64,000 nt of DNA, taken from the NCBI RefSeq assembly GCF_001507545.1, contig NZ_LQBP01000005.1, forward strand, positions 124,001 through 188,000, read 5' to 3'. Shown here piece after piece: positions 58,610-64,000 of this stretch. Source of the stretch: Ruegeria profundi (lineage in GTDB: Bacteria > Pseudomonadota > Alphaproteobacteria > Rhodobacterales > Rhodobacteraceae). Under the pieces are notes generated by a model that did not search any database, was not told the origin of the DNA, and saw only the letters and a list, made by a program, of their open reading frames with translations. Positions within the stretch are counted from its first letter, which is position 1. Each line of letters opens with the position of its first letter. A program made the position numbers and the translations under genes.

Positions 58610-61465
58610 ATGGCCTTCAAACTGACCGATTACGAAGCCTATGACTTTGCCAATCGCCGTCATATCGGGCCCAGCCCGACCGAGATGCGCGATATGCTCA
58701 AGGTGATTGGTTTCAAGACGCTTGATCAGCTGATCGACGCCACCGTCCCGCCAGCAATCCGGCAGGCTGAGCCGCTGGATTGGGGCCCGGCGATGACAGA
58801 ACGCGACGCGCTGTATCACATGAAAAAGGTGGCCAGCAAAAACAAGGTTCTGACCTCGCTGATCGGTCAGGGCTATTACGGCACCACCACACCCGCACCG
58901 ATCCTGCGCAATATTCTTGAGAACCCGGCGTGGTACACCGCTTACACGCCCTATCAGCCCGAGATCAGCCAGGGACGGCTTGAGGCGCTCTTGAACTTCC
59001 AGACCATGGTCAGCGACCTGACCGGGCTGGACGTGGCCAACGCGTCTTTGCTGGACGAAGCCACAGCAGCGGCCGAAGCCATGGCCATGGCCAAGCGCGG
59101 CGGTCGGTCCAAGGGCAATAACGCGGCCTTCTTTGTTGACAAGAACTGCCATCCGCAGACCATCGCGGTGATCAAAACCCGCGCCGAGCCCTTGGGTATC
59201 GACGTGCAGGTTGCCGATCCGGACACGCTGGACGCCGGTGCCGTTTTTGGCGCGATCTTCCAGTATCCAGGCACCCACGGCCATGTGCGCGATTTCACCA
59301 CTGAGATCGCTGCGCTGCACGAACACAACGCCATTGCAATCGTGGCGGCTGACATCCTGTCACTGGCGTTGCTCAAGTCGCCTGGTGAGATGGGCGCGGA
59401 TATCGCCATCGGCTCGACCCAGCGCTTCGGTGTTCCGATGGGCTATGGCGGCCCGCACGCGGCCTACATGGCCACCACCGACAAGCTGAAACGCGCGATG
59501 CCCGGCCGGATCATCGGTGTGTCGATCGACAGCCGCGGCAACAAGGCCTATCGCCTTGCCCTGCAAACCCGCGAACAGCATATTCGGCGCGAGAAAGCGA
59601 ACTCGAACGTTTGCACCGCGCAAGCGCTGTTGGCCGTGATGGCCTCAATGTATGCCGTGTACCACGGCCCCGACGGGATCAAGGCGATTGCGCAATCGGT
59701 CCACCGCAAAACCTCGCGTCTGGCCGCTGGCCTGGAAGAGGCAGGCTTCGCGGTTGAGCCCGAGGTGTTCTTTGATACGATTACGGTCGAAGTTGGCCAT
59801 CTTCAGACAACCGTGATGGAAGCGGCTGTTGCCCGTGGCATCAACCTGCGCAAGGTCGGCGAGACCCGCGTCGGCATCAGCCTTGACGAACAGACCCGCG
59901 CCGAAACGATCGAGGCGGTCTGGGGCGCGTTCGGCATCGACCGCAAGGATGACAGCTCGAACAAGCAGTACCGCCTGCCGGATTACGCCCTGCGCGAGAC
60001 GCCCTATCTGACGCACCCGATTTTCCACAAGAACCGGGCCGAGGCCGAGATGACCCGTTACATGCGCCGTCTGGCCGATCGCGACCTGGCGCTGGATCGG
60101 GCGATGATCCCGCTGGGCTCGTGCACCATGAAGCTGAACGCCACGATCGAGATGATCCCGGTCACATGGCCCGAGTTCGGCAATCTGCATCCGTTCTGCC
60201 CCGAAGATCAGGCGCAAGGCTATCACGAGATGATTGCCGATCTGAACGACAAGCTGTGCCAGATCACCGGCTATGACGCGATCTCCCAGCAGCCCAACTC
60301 GGGCGCGCAGGGGGAATATGCGGGCCTGCTGACCATCCGCAACTATCACGTCGCCAACGGGCAGGGGCATCGCAATGTCTGCCTGATCCCAACCTCGGCA
60401 CACGGGACCAACCCGGCCTCGGCGCAGATGGTGGGCTGGCAGGTTGTCCCGGTGCAATCGGATGAGAATGGCAATATCGACCTCGCCGATTTTCGCGCAA
60501 AGGCCGAGAAGCATTCCGATCATCTGGCCGGTTGTATGATAACCTACCCCTCGACCCATGGCGTGTTTGAAACTACCGTTCAAGAGGTCTGCCAGATCAC
60601 CCATGATCACGGCGGTCAGGTCTATATCGACGGGGCCAACATGAACGCTATGGTCGGTCTGTCGCGTCCGGGTGATATTGGCGGCGACGTCAGCCACCTG
60701 AACCTGCACAAGACCTTCTGCATCCCACATGGCGGCGGCGGCCCCGGCATGGGTCCGATCGGCGTCAAGGCGCATCTGGAGGAACACCTGCCCGGCCACC
60801 CGGAATACGGCACCGCCGTGGGTCCGGTCTCGGCGGCGCCCTTCGGGTCTCCTTCGATCCTTCCGGTCAGCTGGGCCTATGTACTGTTGATGGGCGGCGC
60901 GGGTCTGACGCAAGCGACAAAGGTGGCGATCCTGAACGCCAACTACATCGCGGCGCGTCTGCAGGATGCTTATCCGATCCTCTATACCTCCGAGTCCGGT
61001 CGCGTGGCGCATGAATGTATCCTCGACACCCGCCCGCTGGACGCCGAGGCGCATGTGACCGTGGATGATGTAGCGAAACGTCTGGTCGACAGCGGCTTCC
61101 ACGCCCCCACGATGAGCTGGCCAGTGGCCGGTACCCTGATGGTCGAGCCCACCGAGTCCGAACCCAAGGACGAGCTGGACCGCTTCTGCGACGCCATGCT
61201 CTCGATCCGGGCCGAGGCGCAGGACATCATCGACGGCAAGATCGACGCGGAGAACAACCCGTTGAAAAACGCCCCTCATACGGTGCGCGATCTGGTCGGT
61301 GACTGGGATCGCCCATATACCCGCGAACAAGCGTGTTTCCCTCCGGGCTCAATGGGCGTCGACAAGTACTGGTCTCCTGTAAACCGTGTCGACAACGCAT
61401 ATGGTGACAGAAACCTGGTGTGCACATGCCCGCCAATGGCGGACTACGCTGAGGCAGCGGAATAA
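58610..61465 (+). CDS. gcvP: Glycine dehydrogenase (decarboxylating), P protein
   Basis: PLP enzyme that decarboxylates glycine and hands the aminomethyl group to the H protein. The 951-residue single-chain form (N- and C-halves fused) is normal for alphaproteobacteria. The N-half shows [18 protein letters not shown] and [20 protein letters not shown]; the C-half has the PLP lysine in [27 protein letters not shown] lies 8 bases upstream of the ATG. A strong terminator follows 8 bases after the stop, closing the gcvTHP operon. Confidence 0.97.
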   Translation: MAFKLTDYEAYDFANRRHIGPSPTEMRDMLKVIGFKTLDQLIDATVPPAIRQAEPLDWGPAMTERDALYHMKKVASKNKVLTSLIGQGYYGTTTPAPILRNILENPAWYTAYTPYQPEISQGRLEALLNFQTMVSDLTGLDVANASLLDEATAAAEAMAMAKRGGRSKGNNAAFFVDKNCHPQTIAVIKTRAEPLGIDVQVADPDTLDAGAVFGAIFQYPGTHGHVRDFTTEIAALHEHNAIAIVAADILSLALLKSPGEMGADIAIGSTQRFGVPMGYGGPHAAYMATTDKLKRAMPGRIIGVSIDSRGNKAYRLALQTREQHIRREKANSNVCTAQALLAVMASMYAVYHGPDGIKAIAQSVHRKTSRLAAGLEEAGFAVEPEVFFDTITVEVGHLQTTVMEAAVARGINLRKVGETRVGISLDEQTRAETIEAVWGAFGIDRKDDSSNKQYRLPDYALRETPYLTHPIFHKNRAEAEMTRYMRRLADRDLALDRAMIPLGSCTMKLNATIEMIPVTWPEFGNLHPFCPEDQAQGYHEMIADLNDKLCQITGYDAISQQPNSGAQGEYAGLLTIRNYHVANGQGHRNVCLIPTSAHGTNPASAQMVGWQVVPVQSDENGNIDLADFRAKAEKHSDHLAGCMITYPSTHGVFETTVQEVCQITHDHGGQVYIDGANMNAMVGLSRPGDIGGDVSHLNLHKTFCIPHGGGGPGMGPIGVKAHLEEHLPGHPEYGTAVGPVSAAPFGSPSILPVSWAYVLLMGGAGLTQATKVAILNANYIAARLQDAYPILYTSESGRVAHECILDTRPLDAEAHVTVDDVAKRLVDSGFHAPTMSWPVAGTLMVEPTESEPKDELDRFCDAMLSIRAEAQDIIDGKIDAENNPLKNAPHTVRDLVGDWDRPYTREQACFPPGSMGVDKYWSPVNRVDNAYGDRNLVCTCPPMADYAEAAE

Positions 61466-61472
61466 AACCATC

Positions 61473-61502
61473 AAACCCCGCCAAGAGACTGGCGGGGTTT
61501 TT
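61473..61502 (+). terminator. Intrinsic terminator of gcvTHP
   Basis: AAACCCCGCC and GGCGGGGTTT form a 10-bp perfect stem with an 8-base loop, running straight into TTTTT. It begins 8 bases after the gcvP stop and is the clearest rho-independent terminator in the window. Confidence 0.95.
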
Positions 61503-61574
61503 CGCCAATCGGAAACCTATGTTCCAATTTGCGCCCCTTTCAGGTGTCGTTTTTTGCAAGTGAAGCGTCTTTTC

Positions 61575-61642
61575 CGCTTGCTGCAATCGCAAGCGCGCCA
61601 TACCTCTGTCCGTGGGACACCCCTCCCCAACGAGGGGCGTGT
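61575..61642 (+). promoter_or_regulatory. Structured 5' leader of serC (possible serC RNA motif)
   Basis: Two hairpins precede serC: CGCTTGC/GCAAGCG (61575-61595, 7-bp perfect stem, 7-base loop) and ACAC-CCCTC/GAGGG-GC-GTGT (61617-61642). An alternative partner, GCAAG at 61556-61560, can pair with CTTGC at 61577-61581 instead, so two folds compete. The ribosome site GGAAGGG follows the second hairpin. A serC leader motif has been described in alphaproteobacteria; I cannot verify that this is the same one. Confidence 0.5.
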
Positions 61643-61661
61643 ATCTGGAAGGGTAATACAG

Positions 61662-62843
61662 ATGAGCATTGAACAAACGGCGTCGCGCGACGCCGCGCGC
61701 AAACCTGAACTGCGGCCAGCTAATCCGCGTTTTTCCTCGGGTCCTTGTGCCAAACCCCCCACATTCGAATTGATTAAACTGGCCGATGCCGCTCTGGGTC
61801 GGTCGCACCGCGCGGCTGTTGGCAAAGACAAGCTGAAGGCGGCCATTGAAGGCACGCGTGAGGTTCTGGGCATTCCGGCAGATTACAAGATCGGCATAGT
61901 TCCCGCCTCGGACACCGGCGCGGTTGAGATGGCGATGTGGTCGCTGCTGGGTGAGCGCAAGGTTGAGATGCTGGCTTGGGAAAGCTTCGGTGCGGGCTGG
62001 GTCACGGATGTGGTCAAACAGTTGAAAATTGATGCCGAGGTCAAAACGGCCGAATACGGTCAGATCGTTGATCTTGCATCCATCGATTTTGCCAATGACG
62101 TTGTCTTTACATGGAATGGCACCACGTCGGGCGTGCGGGTGCCGAATGGCGACTGGATAGCAAATGACCGTCAGGGTCTGACCATCTGTGACGCGACCAG
62201 CGCAGCGTTTGCGATGGACCTGCCGTGGGACAAGCTGGATGTGACCACGTTCAGCTGGCAGAAGGTGCTGGGCGGTGAAGCTGCGCATGGGATGTTGATC
62301 CTGTCGCCCCGCGCGGTGGAGCGGCTGGAAAGCTATATCCCCGCATGGCCGCTGCCCAAGATTTTCCGCCTGACCAAAGGTGGCAAGCTGATCGACGGCA
62401 TCTTTACCGGTGCGACGATCAACACGCCGTCGATGCTGGCGGTCGAAGACTATCTGTTTGCGCTGGACTGGGCGCGCTCGGTCGGTGGCTTGCAGGGTCT
62501 GATCGCCCGTGCCGATGCCAATGCCGGTGCGGTGCACGCGTTCTGTGACCAGAATGATTGGATCGCGAACCTGGCCGAAGACGCAGCAACGCAATCAAAT
62601 ACCTCGGTCTGCCTGAAATTCACCGATGCGCGGATCAAGGATGGCGCAGCCTTCGCCAAGGCCGTGGCCAAAAGGTTGGAGGCCGAAAACATAGCGCTGG
62701 ATATCGGAGCCTATCGCGACGCGCCGGCGGGACTGCGTATCTGGTGTGGCGGCACGGTCGAAACCTCGGATATCGAGGCGATGCTGCCCTGGCTCGCATG
62801 GGCTTTCGAGGCTGAAATCGCGGCGCAAACCGAAGCCGCCTGA
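61662..62843 (+). CDS. serC: Phosphoserine aminotransferase
   Basis: PLP enzyme that converts 3-phosphohydroxypyruvate to phosphoserine. The 393 residues are of the longer alphaproteobacterial type. Family blocks: [60 protein letters not shown], the PLP lysine in [16 protein letters not shown], and [25 protein letters not shown] lies about 8 bases before the ATG. Upstream in-frame starts run through the terminator and the leader and are rejected. serA follows after 58 bases. Confidence 0.96.
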   Translation: MSIEQTASRDAARKPELRPANPRFSSGPCAKPPTFELIKLADAALGRSHRAAVGKDKLKAAIEGTREVLGIPADYKIGIVPASDTGAVEMAMWSLLGERKVEMLAWESFGAGWVTDVVKQLKIDAEVKTAEYGQIVDLASIDFANDVVFTWNGTTSGVRVPNGDWIANDRQGLTICDATSAAFAMDLPWDKLDVTTFSWQKVLGGEAAHGMLILSPRAVERLESYIPAWPLPKIFRLTKGGKLIDGIFTGATINTPSMLAVEDYLFALDWARSVGGLQGLIARADANAGAVHAFCDQNDWIANLAEDAATQSNTSVCLKFTDARIKDGAAFAKAVAKRLEAENIALDIGAYRDAPAGLRIWCGGTVETSDIEAMLPWLAWAFEAEIAAQTEAA

Positions 62844-62901
62844 TCTTGCGCACCGGGCCGCAACAGGCCCGGACCTTTCATACAATTCAAGGACCAAAGA
62901 A

Positions 62902-64000
62902 ATGGCCCCCAAAGTACTCGTCTCTGACAAGCTCAGCGAAACCGCCGTTCAGATTTTCCGCGACCGAGGCATCGACGTGGATTTCATGCCCGACCTAGGT
63001 AAAGACAAGGACAAACTGGCCGAGGTGATTGGCCAGTATGACGGCCTTGCCATCCGGTCGGCGACCAAAGTGACGCCAACGATTCTGGAAAAGGCGGACA
63101 AGCTGAAGGTTATAGGCCGGGCCGGCATCGGTACCGACAACATCGACAAGGAAGCTGCGTCGAAAAAAGGCGTGATCGTGATGAACACGCCTTTCGGTAA
63201 CATGATCACCACCGCTGAACACGCGATCGCGATGATGTTTGCGGTTGCACGCCAAATCCCCGAGGCCAGCACCTCGACCCATGCGGGCAGGTGGGAAAAG
63301 TCCAAGTTCATGGGGATCGAGCTGACCAACAAGACGTTGGGCGTGATCGGTGCGGGCAATATCGGTGGTATCGTCTGTGAACGCGCGCTGGGCCTACGTA
63401 TGAAGGTCATCGCCTACGATCCGTTTCTGAACGCAGAAAAAGCCGCGAAGATGGGTGTGGAAAAGGTTGAACTGGATGAGTTGCTGTCGCGCGCTGATTT
63501 CATCACCCTGCACGTGCCGCTGACCGACCAGACCCGCAACATCCTGAGCCGCGAAAACCTTGCCAAGACGAAGCCGGGTGTGCGTATCGTAAACTGTGCC
63601 CGCGGCGGTCTGGTGGACGAGGAAGCACTGGCCGAGATGCTGCAATCGGGCCATGTCGCTGGTGCCGCATTTGATGTGTTCAGCGAAGAACCGGCCAAGG
63701 ATAACCCCTTGTTCAACCTGCCCAACGTGGTGTGCACGCCGCATCTGGGGGCAGCCACGACCGAAGCGCAGGAAAATGTGGCCCTGCAAGTGGCTGAGCA
63801 AATCTCAAACTACCTTCTGACCGGGGCCGTTGAAAACGCGCTGAACATGCCCAGCGTGACCGCTGAAGAGGCCAAAGTGATGGGGCCGTGGATCAAACTG
63901 GCCGGACATCTGGGCAGCTTCATCGGCCAGATGACGGACGAGCCGATCAAGGCGATCAACATTCTGTATGACGGTGTCGCGGCAAAGATGAACCTTGCTG
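62902..64000 (+). CDS. serA: D-3-phosphoglycerate dehydrogenase, 3' end beyond the window
   Basis: First committed enzyme of serine synthesis. The 366 visible residues hold the catalytic and NAD domains: VSDKLSETAVQIFRDRGIDV, LAIRSATKVTP, RAGIGTDNIDKEAA, NAD motif GVIGAGNIGGIVCERALG, VNCARGGLVDEEAL and the catalytic His in CTPHLGAAT. The start of the intervening/ACT-containing C-terminal part (about 530 residues in the family) is seen at EEAKVMGPWIKLAGHLGSF. AAGGA lies before the ATG. Transcribed with serC. Confidence 0.97.
   Translation, partial: MAPKVLVSDKLSETAVQIFRDRGIDVDFMPDLGKDKDKLAEVIGQYDGLAIRSATKVTPTILEKADKLKVIGRAGIGTDNIDKEAASKKGVIVMNTPFGNMITTAEHAIAMMFAVARQIPEASTSTHAGRWEKSKFMGIELTNKTLGVIGAGNIGGIVCERALGLRMKVIAYDPFLNAEKAAKMGVEKVELDELLSRADFITLHVPLTDQTRNILSRENLAKTKPGVRIVNCARGGLVDEEALAEMLQSGHVAGAAFDVFSEEPAKDNPLFNLPNVVCTPHLGAATTEAQENVALQVAEQISNYLLTGAVENALNMPSVTAEEAKVMGPWIKLAGHLGSFIGQMTDEPIKAINILYDGVAAKMNLA

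Noticed and set aside
59645..61330. 561-codon open frame antisense to gcvP
   Set aside because: The gcvP reading is complete with its PLP site; the antisense product is His/Arg-rich without family features.
1..64000. Insertion sequences, prophage, CRISPR array, tRNA genes
   Set aside because: I looked for transposase or integrase motifs, direct-repeat arrays and tRNA cloverleaf arms and found none; small or degenerate tRNAs could be missed by eye.

Overview
The window looks like chromosomal DNA of an alphaproteobacterium of the Rhodobacteraceae, most likely the Roseobacter group. The basis is the moderately high GC content, the RpoE/ChrR sigma-anti-sigma pair with divergent TGATCC-type promoters, a Mur/Fur-like operator in front of a sitABCD manganese transporter, a two-domain ALDH16-type aldehyde dehydrogenase beside deoC, a MutL with the endonuclease motif, and the serC-serA order with a structured leader. 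I see no insertion sequences, phage genes, CRISPR arrays, tRNA genes or rRNA genes. Almost all of the DNA is coding, in short operons, many joined by 4-base ATGA overlaps.

Layout: 1-5.0 kb is a leftward peptide-type ABC importer operon (binding protein, then two permeases and an ATPase cut by the left edge). A pentameric ligand-gated ion channel gene of lower GC sits between the binding protein and the permeases. 5.1-8.3 kb holds panB-panC (pantothenate) and glpK. 8.3-13.3 kb, leftward, holds smpB, idi, a cytochrome c, a P1-family peptidase, an SDR, arfB and yhhQ. Between yhhQ and arfB lies a 260-base gap with an 18-codon ORF behind a Shine-Dalgarno that is a 16-base perfect complement of the 16S rRNA tail, followed by an intrinsic terminator. 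13.4-16.5 kb is an MFS transporter / MepA / phytase-like operon. 16.6-23.6 kb holds yggT, recQ (two HRDC domains), yaaA, a VOC protein, a hybrid histidine kinase and an exported hydratase-like protein. 23.6-31.9 kb is a MoxR / DUF58 / two large membrane-protein cluster, then DUF1285 and an EamA transporter. 32-38 kb holds a hydroxypyruvate isomerase-like protein, polA, a YrbL-like kinase, a small zinc-finger protein and an ABC-2 type ATPase.

38-42.4 kb is a leftward deoC / ALDH16 / dienoyl-CoA reductase-like operon. Divergent from it is sitABCD (42.6-46.5 kb), with two operators flanking and overlapping its promoter. A 16-bp perfect inverted repeat separates sitD from mutL and rmuC. 49.9-53 kb is the stress locus: a lysozyme-inhibitor-like secreted protein, chrR, rpoE, and divergent DUF1365 and DUF3775 genes. 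53.2-56.7 kb is a leftward operon with two saccharopine dehydrogenase-type genes, a GST and a histidine phosphatase. 57-61.5 kb is the glycine cleavage operon gcvT-gcvH-gcvP with a strong terminator. The window closes with serC (behind a probable structured leader) and the first part of serA, so serine synthesis and glycine/one-carbon metabolism lie side by side.

The points most worth following up are the ion channel gene inside the importer operon, the rRNA-complementary leader ahead of arfB, the divergent sigma-E promoters, the dual-operator sit promoter, and the unexplained inverted repeat before mutL.
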